A DNA stretch of 14,750 nucleotides from positions 1 to 14,750 of the forward strand of contig JACMOF010000267.1 in the NCBI GenBank assembly GCA_014378155.1. The letters are read 5' to 3'. The position numbers were made by a program, and so were the translations under genes. Position 1 is the stretch's first letter. Every line of letters begins with the position of its first letter. The notes beneath the pieces were generated by a model that was not told where the DNA came from, made no database searches, and saw only the letters and a program-made list of their open reading frames with translations. Positions 6,429 to 13,125 of this stretch are shown here, one piece after another. Source of the stretch: Caulobacter sp. Its GTDB lineage: Bacteria > Pseudomonadota > Alphaproteobacteria > Caulobacterales > Caulobacteraceae.

Positions 6429-8270
6429 ATGTGGAAAACAGGTCTGGCGGCGATCGCCGTCGCGATGACGGCGGGCGTGACGATGGCTGAAACTCCAAAA
6501 GCCCCCTGGGAGTCCGATATCCTCCCGCCCTCCCTAGCCTGGCATGGGGCCAGCGAGACGCTGATCGCCAAGCTGTCCGACCCGTGGATTACGCCCTCCG
6601 AGCTGACCGGCCTGACCGCCTCTCCCAACTATGCCGAGACCCGCGCCTGGCTGGAAAAGCTCGACACGGCCTCGCCGCTGATCCGCATGGAAAGCTTTGG
6701 CCAGTCGCCGGAAGGTCGTGACCTGCTGGTGGTGTTCGTCAGCAAGGACGGCGCGGCCTTCGATCCCGAGAAGCCGGTGCTGCTGGTCCAGGCCGGCATC
6801 CATCCGGGCGAGATCGACGGCAAGGACGCCGGCATGATGCTGCTGCGCGACATCGCCTTCGGAAGGGGGGCCTTCCCCGCCAAGGACGCCCTGCTCGATA
6901 AGGTCAACCTGGTCTTCGTGCCAATTTTCAGCGTCGATGGCCATGAGCGCGCGTCGGCCTACAGCCGTCCCAACCAGCGCGGCCCGGTGGTTCAGGGCTG
7001 GCGCCACACCGCCCAGAACCTCAATCTCAACCGCGACTACGGCAAGCTCGACTCGCCGGAGATGCGGGCGATGATCACGCTGATCGGCAAGGTGAAGCCC
7101 GATCTCTACATGGATATCCACGTCACCGACGGCGAGGACTACCAGTACGACATCACCTATGGCTGGGCCGGCTACAGGGGCGACTTCGCACGCTCGAAGG
7201 CGACCTCGGCCTGGCTCGACAACAGCTTCCTGCCGGCCACGGCGGCGGGTCTGAAGGCGGCGGGCCACATCCCCGGCCAACTGGTCTTCGCGCTCGATGA
7301 GCGGGATCCGAAGAAGGGCCTGGGCGCCTCGCCGGCGTCGCTTCGCTATTCCAACGGCTATGGCGACGCCGCCCACATCGCCACGGTGCTGGTCGAGAAC
7401 CATTCGCTCAAGCCCTACCGCCAGCGGGTGCTGGGGACCTATGTGCTGCTGGAGGAGGCCCTGAAACTGCTGGCCCGCGACGGCGCCGCCTTGCGGGCCG
7501 CCGAGCTTGCGGACCGCGCCGCGCGCCCCGCCGTGGTCAAGGCCAATTTCGGGGCCGATTTCGGGGGCGGCGGCAAGCCGCTGCGCATCGAGAGCTTCCT
7601 GGGCGTGCAGTTCGAGACCTATGTCTCGCCCGCCTCGGGCCACCAGGAGGTGCGGTGGCTGGGCAAGCTTGATCCCGTGCCCTGGTCGTTGCCGCTCTAC
7701 ACCAGCGAGCCGGCCCTCGACCTGACCCCGGCCAAGGCCTACTGGATTTCCTCGGCCAAGCCCGAGATCATCGAACGCCTGCGCATCCACGGCGTGGCGA
7801 TGGAGACCCTGGCGGCGCCCCGGACGGTGTCGGTGGACATGATCCGCTTCACCGCCCCCAAGCTCGCGACCCGCGCCAATGAGGGCCATGTCGAGCTCAC
7901 CGCCGGCCCGGTCACCCACGAGACTCGCACCGTCACCTTTCCGACCGGCTCGGTCCGCGTCTCGACCGACCAGCCGCTCGGCGAGATGGTCACCCTGCTG
8001 CTTGAGCCGGAAAGCGATGAGAGCTTCTTCGCCTGGGGCATGTTCCCCGAAGTGCTGCAGCGCGTCGAGTATATCGAGGGCTACGCCATCGCCCCGCTCG
8101 CCGAGAAGATGCTGACCGCCGATCCGGCGCTGAAGGCGCAGTTCGAGGCCAAGCTGGCCGCCGACCCAAAGTTCGCCGCCGATCCCGACGCCCGGCTGGG
8201 GTGGTTCTACGCGCGGACGCCCTATTACGACGACCACTACCGGCTCTATCCAGTCGGGCGAGAACTCTAG
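6429..8270 (+). CDS. Secreted M14-family zinc metallopeptidase
   Basis: Carboxypeptidase-type M14 peptidase of 613 aa, probably periplasmic or outer-membrane facing. Residues 1-20 form a Sec signal peptide (hydrophobic 5-18, likely cleavage after TMA). The zinc site is H125-x-x-E128 (HPGE) and H231 (DIHVTD). NLNRDY (199-204) fits the substrate carboxylate contact, and E323 (VLVENHS) fits the catalytic glutamate, so the enzyme looks active. After the catalytic domain (to about 350) about 260 residues form a C-terminal extension of unknown role, with all-beta-like stretches. The start is the ATG at 6429, preceded by AAGGGGG 5 nt away and followed directly by the signal peptide. Earlier in-frame ATG codons lie in the repeat and are not used. 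Substrate unknown. GGGGACA repeat pairs flank it on both sides. Confidence 0.92.
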   Translation: MWKTGLAAIAVAMTAGVTMAETPKAPWESDILPPSLAWHGASETLIAKLSDPWITPSELTGLTASPNYAETRAWLEKLDTASPLIRMESFGQSPEGRDLLVVFVSKDGAAFDPEKPVLLVQAGIHPGEIDGKDAGMMLLRDIAFGRGAFPAKDALLDKVNLVFVPIFSVDGHERASAYSRPNQRGPVVQGWRHTAQNLNLNRDYGKLDSPEMRAMITLIGKVKPDLYMDIHVTDGEDYQYDITYGWAGYRGDFARSKATSAWLDNSFLPATAAGLKAAGHIPGQLVFALDERDPKKGLGASPASLRYSNGYGDAAHIATVLVENHSLKPYRQRVLGTYVLLEEALKLLARDGAALRAAELADRAARPAVVKANFGADFGGGGKPLRIESFLGVQFETYVSPASGHQEVRWLGKLDPVPWSLPLYTSEPALDLTPAKAYWISSAKPEIIERLRIHGVAMETLAAPRTVSVDMIRFTAPKLATRANEGHVELTAGPVTHETRTVTFPTGSVRVSTDQPLGEMVTLLLEPESDESFFAWGMFPEVLQRVEYIEGYAIAPLAEKMLTADPALKAQFEAKLAADPKFAADPDARLGWFYARTPYYDDHYRLYPVGREL

Positions 8271-8272
8271 CT

Positions 8273-8348
8273 GGGGACATGCCCTTGCGGCGTGTCCCCA
8301 ACCGAGATCCGTGCGCCCGCAGGGGACACGCCGCAAAGGCATGTCCCC
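8273..8348. repeat. GGGGACA palindrome family, inverted pair B
   Basis: Arms 8273-8299 and 8322-8348 (27 nt) are reverse complements with a single mismatch, separated by 22 nt. This is the same family as pair A at 6321-6391: identical GGGGACATGC and GTGTCCCC ends, different centre. The first arm folds as GGGGACATGCC with GGCGTGTCCCC around a CTTGC loop. Compared with pair A, stem position 11 changes from A-T to C-G, a compensatory change. It starts 2 nt after the peptidase stop codon. Confidence 0.92.
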
Positions 8349-8453
8349 GTCTTGGACGGCCCTCGGTCGCCCGCCCGACGATCCGGCTTGCCAGCTTCGT
8401 CGAACGCTGAGCCTTATGCGGCCACGCTAGACCAAGTCTCACGAGTACGCCCG

Positions 8454-8855
8454 ATGGACACCGTCGCTTCCGGTCACGCCGCCGCCCTGTGGGTCGGCCT
8501 GCATGTCTTCCTGCTGCTGACCCTGTCGCTGCTGGTCGTGCGGCTGCGCCAGAAACACAAGGTGGCCCTGGGCGACGAGGGCATTCCGGAGCTGGCCCGC
8601 GCCATCCGCGCCTTTGGCAACGCCAGCGAATATGTCCCCGTTGGCCTGGCGGCGATCATCACCCTGGCCCTGGTCGGCGCCCCGCCCCTGGCCATCCACG
8701 TGGTGGGACTGATGCTGTTCGCCGGCCGGCTGATCCATGCCGTGGGCCTGTCCAACAGTGGCGGCGCCTCGGTTCCGCGCGCCCTGGGCATGATCTGCAC
8801 CTGGGTGGCCTATATCTTCGCCGCCGTGGCCCTGCTGTTCTACGCCATCGGATGA
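8454..8855 (+). CDS. MAPEG family membrane protein
   Basis: A 133-aa integral membrane protein of the MAPEG superfamily (membrane-associated proteins in eicosanoid and glutathione metabolism), whose bacterial members are mostly uncharacterised and may act as microsomal-type glutathione transferases. Four hydrophobic segments are visible, about 10-31, 60-80, 81-99 and 110-132. Between the first and second lie the family-typical R52-x-x-x-N56-x-x-E59 residues (RAFGNASEY), where the glutathione site of characterised members falls. I use the ATG at 8454, since the frame upstream runs into the repeat. The ribosome binding site is weak. GCTAGACC at 8426-8433 is a near match to a Caulobacter -10 but lacks a clear -35. 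The next gene is convergent. Confidence 0.88.
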   Translation: MDTVASGHAAALWVGLHVFLLLTLSLLVVRLRQKHKVALGDEGIPELARAIRAFGNASEYVPVGLAAIITLALVGAPPLAIHVVGLMLFAGRLIHAVGLSNSGGASVPRALGMICTWVAYIFAAVALLFYAIG

Positions 8856-8861
8856 GCTGTC

Positions 8862-8889
8862 GCGGGCCAGGCGCCAGCGCCCGGCCCGC
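8862..8889. terminator. GC-rich hairpin between convergent genes
   Basis: Arms 8862-8874 and 8877-8889 (13 bp, one A-C mismatch, 2-nt spacer) fill the 41-nt gap between the MAPEG stop at 8855 and the DJ-1-like stop at 8897. The symmetrical position suits a bidirectional terminator. No T-tract follows on either strand, so intrinsic termination would be unusual; it could be an mRNA 3' end stabiliser instead. Confidence 0.5.
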
Positions 8890-8896
8890 AGCGCGC

Positions 8897-9574
8897 CTAG
8901 GCCAAGTGCTTGAGCAGCGCCAAGGCGGCCGGCCCCGATGAGGCGGGGTTCTGGCCGGTGATCAGCAGGCCGTCTTCCACCACGTAGGGCGCCCAGTCGT
9001 CGCCCTTGGTGTAGAGGCCGCCGTTCTGCTTGAGGCTGTCCTCGACCAAGAACGGCACGATCTTCGTCAATTGCACGGCGTCTTCCTCGGTATTGGTGAA
9101 CCCGGTGACGGTCTTGCCCTCGACCAGCGGCTTGCCGTCCGGCGTCTTGACGTCGCGCAGCACGCCTGGGGCGTGGCAGACCAGGGCCACCGGCTTACCG
9201 GCCTGAATCGCGGCCTCGATCAAGTCGATCGACACCTTGTCATTGGCCAGGTCCCACAGCGGGCCGTGGCCGCCCGGATAGAACACCGCGTCATGATCGG
9301 CGACGACGACCGTCGACAGCTTGACAGTGGCGGCCAGGGCCGCCGTGGCCTCGGCGTCGGCCTTGAACCGGCGCGTGTCGTCGGTCTGGGCGTCGGGCTC
9401 GTCGCTCTTGGGGTCGAGCGGCGGCTGGCCGCCCAGCGGCGAGGCCAGGGTCAGCTGGGCCCCGGCGTCCTTGAAGACATAATAGGGGGCGGCCAGTTCC
9501 TCGAGCCAGAAGCCCGTCTTCTTGCCGGTGTCGCCCAGCGTGTCGTGCGAGGTCAGGACGATCAGGATCTTCAT
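8897..9574 (-). CDS. DJ-1/PfpI superfamily protein, Hsp31-like type 1 glutamine amidotransferase domain
   Basis: A 225-aa cytoplasmic protein of the DJ-1/ThiJ/PfpI superfamily. It has the Hsp31-like layout: GFWLEELAAPYY (21-32) with the conserved glutamate E25 or E26, YPGGHGPLWDL (99-109), and the nucleophile elbow VCHAPG with C133-H134. Members with this layout often act as glutathione-independent glyoxalases (methylglyoxal to lactate) or as stress chaperones. Which applies here cannot be read from sequence. The long insert at about 45-70 (PPLDPKSDEP) is typical of the Hsp31 group. It is transcribed convergently to the MAPEG gene and divergently from pmbA. GGATAA lies 6-11 nt before the ATG as a possible ribosome binding site. 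Confidence 0.9.
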   Translation of the reverse strand: MKILIVLTSHDTLGDTGKKTGFWLEELAAPYYVFKDAGAQLTLASPLGGQPPLDPKSDEPDAQTDDTRRFKADAEATAALAATVKLSTVVVADHDAVFYPGGHGPLWDLANDKVSIDLIEAAIQAGKPVALVCHAPGVLRDVKTPDGKPLVEGKTVTGFTNTEEDAVQLTKIVPFLVEDSLKQNGGLYTKGDDWAPYVVEDGLLITGQNPASSGPAALALLKHLA

Positions 9575-9602
9575 GGCGTTTATCCGGGGTGCAATCCGCG
9601 AG

Positions 9603-9610
9603 GATCTAGG
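9603..9610 (-). promoter_or_regulatory. Putative -10 element for the DJ-1-like gene
   Basis: On the minus strand this reads CCTAGATC, 7 of 8 with GCTANAWC. It lies 29 nt before the ATG, which would leave a leader of roughly 20 nt. No convincing -35 is seen. The rest of the 243-nt divergent region (9575-9817) holds no recognisable gene or RNA; a TATAAT at 9672-9677 has no partner -35. Confidence 0.3.
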
Positions 9611-9817
9611 GTTGGGCGGGTCGGGGCATAATGGTGGGCGCGAGGACAGGGCCGCTCCGCGTCAACCGTCATATAATGCTCGCTCCCGGCCATCGAACCG
9701 CCGAGAGGGCAAATAAATCGCCGTCCCGAGCCCGACCGCATGCCGCGCGACGCCAGGTCGCGCTGACCAGGCCGCCAATGCCTTGCCCCCGCCCCGCCGC
9801 CTCGTCCATAAGACCCC

Positions 9818-11149
9818 ATGGACGAAAACCTGTTGCAAGACGTGCTCGCCGACGCCCGCAAAGCCGGCGCCGACGCCGCCGAGGCTGTGTTCGCGCAGCG
9901 CCAATCCCTTTCCGTCGGCGTTCGCCTGGGCGAACTGGAAGAGGTGGAGCGCGAGGAATCCCGCGACATCGGCCTGCGGGTCTTCATCGGCCAGCAGAGC
10001 GCGACGGTGTCGGGCTCCGACATCTCTGCCGAGGGCCGCGCCAAGCTGATCGACCGGGCCGTGGCCATGGCCCGCCTGGCCCCCGAGGATCAATATGCCG
10101 CCCTGGCCCCGGCCGAGCGCCTGGCGCGCGGGCCGTTCCGCGACCTGGACCTCTACGACCCGACCGAGCCTACGGCCGAGACCCTGGAGACCCAGGCCCG
10201 CGAGGCCGAGGCCGCCGCCCGCGCCGTGGCGGGCGTGACCAATTCCGACGGCGGCTCGTCATCCTGGAGCGCCTCGACCTGGCGGCTGGTGACCACCGAG
10301 GGCTTTTCCGGCCTGCACCAGGCCAGCGGCTTTGGCGTCAGCGCCTCGGCCATCGCCGGCGAGGGCGCGCTTATGGAGCGCGGCGGCGAAGGCCGCTCGA
10401 CCCGACACGCCAGTGACCTGCCGACCCCGGAAAGCATCGGGACCAAGGCTGGCGAGTCGGCCGTCGCCAAGCTGAACCCGCGCAAGATCGCCTCGACCAC
10501 CGCCCCGGTGATCTTCGAGAACCGCCTGGCCATCTCGCTGCTCAGCCCGCTGATCGGCGCGATCTCCGGCCCGTCGATCGCCCGCGGCACATCGTTCCTG
10601 AAGGACAGGCTGGGAAAGGCGATCTTCGCCAAGGGCGTCAATCTGCTCGACGATCCGTTCCGGATGCGCGGCCTGGGCTCCGCCCCGTTCGACGACGAGG
10701 GGGTGGCCTGCGAGGCGCGCGCCCTGATCGACGACGGCGTGCTGACCACCTGGATCCTGAACATTGGCTCGGCCAAGCAACTGGGCCTGCAGAGCACCGG
10801 CCACGCCTCGCGCGGCCTGGCCGGCCCCTCGGGCGTCTCGACCCATAACCTGACCCTGCAGCCGGGAACCCGCGACATGGCCGGGCTGATGGCCGACGCC
10901 GGCACGGGCCTGCTGGTCACCTCGATGTTCGGCCCCTCGCTGAACGGCAATACCGGCGACTGGTCGGTGGGCTGCTCCGGCTTCTGGTTCGAGAACGGGG
11001 TCTCGACCGGCCCGGTCACCGAGATCACCGTGGCCGGCAACCTGATCGACATCTATGCCCGCTTGGTCGTCGGTTCCGACCTGGAGCTGCGCGGGGCCAG
11101 CAACAGCCCGTCGCTGCTGGTCGACGGCCTGGCGATCGCCGGCAAATGA
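9818..11149 (+). CDS. pmbA: TldE/PmbA family metallopeptidase subunit
   Basis: A 443-aa cytoplasmic protein of the TldD/TldE family. In E. coli, TldE (PmbA) pairs with TldD to form a heterodimeric zinc protease that matures microcin B17 and degrades CcdA; TldD carries the HExxxH site. This protein has no HExxxH, and its C-terminal signature GDWSVGCSGFWFENG (about 385-399), followed by EITVAGNL, is of the TldE type. It should therefore be the non-catalytic partner. No tldD is in the window. The start at 9818 opens directly into the N-terminal helix typical of the family; no Shine-Dalgarno is seen. The stop overlaps the cysQ start (ATGA at 11146-11149), so the two are probably translationally coupled. 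Confidence 0.93.
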   Translation: MDENLLQDVLADARKAGADAAEAVFAQRQSLSVGVRLGELEEVEREESRDIGLRVFIGQQSATVSGSDISAEGRAKLIDRAVAMARLAPEDQYAALAPAERLARGPFRDLDLYDPTEPTAETLETQAREAEAAARAVAGVTNSDGGSSSWSASTWRLVTTEGFSGLHQASGFGVSASAIAGEGALMERGGEGRSTRHASDLPTPESIGTKAGESAVAKLNPRKIASTTAPVIFENRLAISLLSPLIGAISGPSIARGTSFLKDRLGKAIFAKGVNLLDDPFRMRGLGSAPFDDEGVACEARALIDDGVLTTWILNIGSAKQLGLQSTGHASRGLAGPSGVSTHNLTLQPGTRDMAGLMADAGTGLLVTSMFGPSLNGNTGDWSVGCSGFWFENGVSTGPVTEITVAGNLIDIYARLVVGSDLELRGASNSPSLLVDGLAIAGK

Positions 11150-11931
11150 CGGATCTGGACCTGATCCTCGAGGCCGCGCGCGAAGCCGGAGCCCTGGCGG
11201 TTTCGGCCCGCGAGAAGGGCCTTAAGGTCTGGTCCAAGGCGGGCGGCTCGCCGGTCACCGACGCCGACCTGGCGGTGGACGCCCTACTGAAGGAGCGCCT
11301 GATGACGGCTCGGCCCGGCTACGGCTGGCTGTCGGAGGAAACCGCCGACGATCCGGCCCGCCTGGCGACGATGCGACAGTTCGTGGTCGATCCGATCGAC
11401 GGCACGGCGGCCTATCTGAAGGGCAAGCCGTGGTTCTCGGTGTCGATCGCTGTCGTGGAGGGCGGTAAGCCCGTGGCCAGCGTCGTCCTGGCTCCGGCCC
11501 TGGACGAGACCTACGCCGCCGCCGTCGGCGAAGGGGCCACCCTGAACGGCGCGCCCATCAAGCCTAGCGCCGCCACGCAGCTCGACGGCGCGGCCATGCT
11601 GGGCGACGCCAAGATGTTCGCCTATCCCGGCTGGCCCGAGCCCTGGCCGGCCATGCGGATCGAGAGCCGCAACTCGATCGCCTATCGCATCTGCCTGGTG
11701 GCCTGCGGCGACTTCGACGCCGCCATCGCCCTGTCGTCCAAGAACGAGTGGGACCTGGCGGCCGGCGACCTGATCTGCGCCGAGGCTGGGGCGGTGCTGG
11801 TCGATCATAAGGGCCGCGGCTTCACCTATAACCGCCCCAATCCGCTGCTTCCAAGCGTGGTTTGCGCCAATAAGCCGCTTGCCCCGTTGATCCTGTCTCG
11901 CGTCGGGCATATCGACCTGCAACAACGATAA
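11146..11931 (+). CDS. cysQ: 3'(2'),5'-bisphosphate nucleotidase (inositol monophosphatase family)
   Basis: A 261-aa Mg/Li-sensitive phosphatase of the IMPase fold. CysQ hydrolyses 3'-phosphoadenosine 5'-phosphate (PAP) to AMP and phosphate, clearing a by-product of sulfate assimilation and of phosphopantetheine transfer. The metal site is complete: SEET (63-66), DPIDGT (82-87) and WDLAAGD (202-208). The TDAD segment (38-41) and the loop K31-S35 also match. Inositol or other sugar phosphates remain possible substrates; the CysQ name rests on overall resemblance and context. It lies between pmbA (ATGA overlap) and the DUF4170 gene (24 nt later), a set often seen together next to Kdo/lipid A genes in alphaproteobacteria. 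Confidence 0.9.
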   Translation: MTDLDLILEAAREAGALAVSAREKGLKVWSKAGGSPVTDADLAVDALLKERLMTARPGYGWLSEETADDPARLATMRQFVVDPIDGTAAYLKGKPWFSVSIAVVEGGKPVASVVLAPALDETYAAAVGEGATLNGAPIKPSAATQLDGAAMLGDAKMFAYPGWPEPWPAMRIESRNSIAYRICLVACGDFDAAIALSSKNEWDLAAGDLICAEAGAVLVDHKGRGFTYNRPNPLLPSVVCANKPLAPLILSRVGHIDLQQR

Positions 11932-11955
11932 CCTCCGCGCAGGACATTCCACCCC

Positions 11956-12180
11956 ATGAGCGACAAGCAGCTTCTTCACCTGGTCATCGGCGGTGAACTG
12001 AAAGACGTTTCGGGCGCCGAGTTTCGCGACCTGTCCAAGGTCGAGTTCGTCGGCGCCTATGCCAGCTATGCCGACGCGCACGCCGCCTGGAAGGCCAAGG
12101 CCCAGGCGACCGTCGACAACGCCCACGCCCGGTACTTCATCATCCACGCCCACAAGTTGCTGGACCCGAGCCTGGGCTGA
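11956..12180 (+). CDS. DUF4170 domain protein
   Basis: A 74-aa soluble protein of the DUF4170 family, restricted largely to alphaproteobacteria and of unknown function. It shows an opening strand (LLHLVIGGEL, 6-15), a central FVGAYASYADAHAAWKAKAQ helix (about 31-50) and a closing strand RYFIIHAHKLL (59-69), a compact alpha-beta layout without catalytic motifs. AGGA lies 11 nt before the ATG. It is the third gene of the pmbA-cysQ-DUF4170 block, 24 nt after cysQ. The recurring association with cysQ and lipid A genes hints at an envelope link, by inference only. A palindromic repeat starts 4 nt after its stop. Confidence 0.88.
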   Translation: MSDKQLLHLVIGGELKDVSGAEFRDLSKVEFVGAYASYADAHAAWKAKAQATVDNAHARYFIIHAHKLLDPSLG

Positions 12181-12184
12181 TAAT

Positions 12185-12317
12185 TCCTCCCCCTGTGGGG
12201 AGGCGATCGCGAAGCGATCGGTGGGGGGAGTTTAGGGTCGATCGACCCGAATGCGGCAGAGGTCGTATCACTCTCCCCGCCGCCGGCTTCGCCGACACCT
12301 CCCCCACAGGGGGAGGA
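12185..12317. repeat. TCCTCCCCCTGTGGGG repeat family, inverted pair with central palindrome
   Basis: Two related copies face each other: 12185-12230 and 12271-12317. Their outer 16 nt (12185-12200 and 12302-12317) are exact reverse complements. Each copy holds an inner hairpin with a GAA/TTC loop: a 7-bp stem at 12204-12220 in the left copy and CGGC/GCCG at 12284-12294 in the right. In the left copy an additional outer stem (12187-12193 with 12224-12230) can close around the hairpin. The inner stems differ in sequence. Between the copies sits a perfect 14-nt palindrome, GGGTCGATCGACCC (12235-12248). The element fills the gap between the DUF4170 stop (4 nt away) and the phosphatase stop (5 nt away). 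Similar repeats are common in Caulobacter-like genomes (general knowledge). Confidence 0.88.
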
Positions 12318-12322
12318 CTTAC

Positions 12323-13018
12323 CTACTCCCGCCGCAAGATCCTCTCCGTGACGATCCCGCCGATCATCCCCGACCGGAAGTCGGCCTTCATCGCCACCGG
12401 GTCATATTCCGGGCTCTCCACCCACTGGGTGAAGGTCAGACCCTTCGGCGCTGCGTCCGTCAGATAGCGCTCGAACACATAGTCCAGCACCCCCGTCTTG
12501 CCCTGCTTGATGTGCAGGTACTTCAAGGAGAGCTGCTCGCGCGCCTCTTCGATCGGCAGGCCGAGGCGATAGTGGGCATAGAGCACGCTCATGATCCCCG
12601 CCCGGTCCGCGCCCGACTTGCAGTGCATCAGGGCCGGATATTCGATACTCTGGAACAGGTCGCGGGCGCCCAGCACCCGCTCCTTGATCGGCACTTCGCG
12701 CGAGGTGATGACGAAATCGACCATCTTCAGCCCAAGCTGCTCGCAGGCATATTTTTCGAGCGCGTAGAAGCTGCCGTCGAACCCGCCGCGCAGGTTGATG
12801 ACGGTCTTGATCCCCTTGGCCTTCCATTCCGCCAGTTGGTGCGGCCAGGGCTGGTTGGTGCGCACCAGCTCGGGGCTGATCCAGTGGTCGTTCTTGAAGC
12901 CGAGACGCAGATAGGCGTGGTCGTTCCACAGATAGTGGAGATAGGTGCGAAACCGCCCCCAGCGGGTGGTCGTGTCGTAGCCGGGCAAACGGGCGATCCT
13001 TCGGTGAAGGCCCCTCAT
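12323..13018 (-). CDS. Cysteine-based protein tyrosine/dual-specificity phosphatase-like protein
   Basis: A 231-aa protein with the HCX5R phosphatase signature HCKSGADR, catalytic C133 and R139. The KTVINLRGG segment (about 71-79) before it is typical of the small dual-specificity/tyrosine phosphatase group that also includes phosphoinositide and other non-protein phosphatases. The substrate is therefore not settled. The N-terminal 40 residues are basic and aromatic (RFRTYLHYLW) and could associate with the membrane; no signal peptide is evident. I use the ATG at 13018. An in-frame GTG at 13060 would add 14 residues, including a short hydrophobic stretch; neither has a ribosome binding site. 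The gene opposes the pmbA-cysQ-DUF4170 operon and diverges from the exporter gene. Confidence 0.88.
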   Translation of the reverse strand: MRGLHRRIARLPGYDTTTRWGRFRTYLHYLWNDHAYLRLGFKNDHWISPELVRTNQPWPHQLAEWKAKGIKTVINLRGGFDGSFYALEKYACEQLGLKMVDFVITSREVPIKERVLGARDLFQSIEYPALMHCKSGADRAGIMSVLYAHYRLGLPIEEAREQLSLKYLHIKQGKTGVLDYVFERYLTDAAPKGLTFTQWVESPEYDPVAMKADFRSGMIGGIVTERILRRE

Positions 13019-13077
13019 TAGGAGCAACAGCCCTGTAATGCAAAAGCCACAGGGACGCACGCCCGCCGCACTGGCCC

Positions 13078-13103
13078 GCCATGGTCACGCTTGACACCAT
13101 GGC
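13078..13103. promoter_or_regulatory. Inverted repeat in divergent upstream region
   Basis: GCCATGGT (13078-13085) and ACCATGGC (13096-13103) form an 8-bp perfect inverted repeat with a 10-nt spacer between the phosphatase and exporter starts. Such a site could be an operator, or a hairpin in the exporter leader if transcription starts upstream. It contains two in-frame ATGs (13081, 13099) that could be mistaken for the exporter start. Pairing is visible; binding is inferred. Confidence 0.3.
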
Positions 13104-13125
13104 CACGAAATCCGACCCCTGCCCC

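Noticed and set aside
5594..6628. Minus-strand 344-codon frame antisense to folE
   Set aside because: It crosses folE and the repeat pair and shows no family motif; folE is certain from its zinc ligands.
6534..8342. Minus-strand 602-codon open frame antisense to the M14 peptidase
   Set aside because: The plus frame has a signal peptide, ribosome binding site and complete zinc site; the antisense frame has none of these and begins in a repeat.
8292..8453. N-terminal extension of the MAPEG frame
   Set aside because: The extension translates the repeat and a region without protein-like features. The first membrane segment follows naturally from the ATG at 8454.
9672..9677. TATAAT as a pmbA promoter
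   Set aside because: No acceptable -35 lies 16-18 nt upstream on the plus strand, and the distance to pmbA is long. A chance match is possible.
13091..13096. TTGACA as a -35 element for the exporter gene
   Set aside because: No -10-like hexamer follows at 16-18 nt, and the position is inside or at the start of the coding region.
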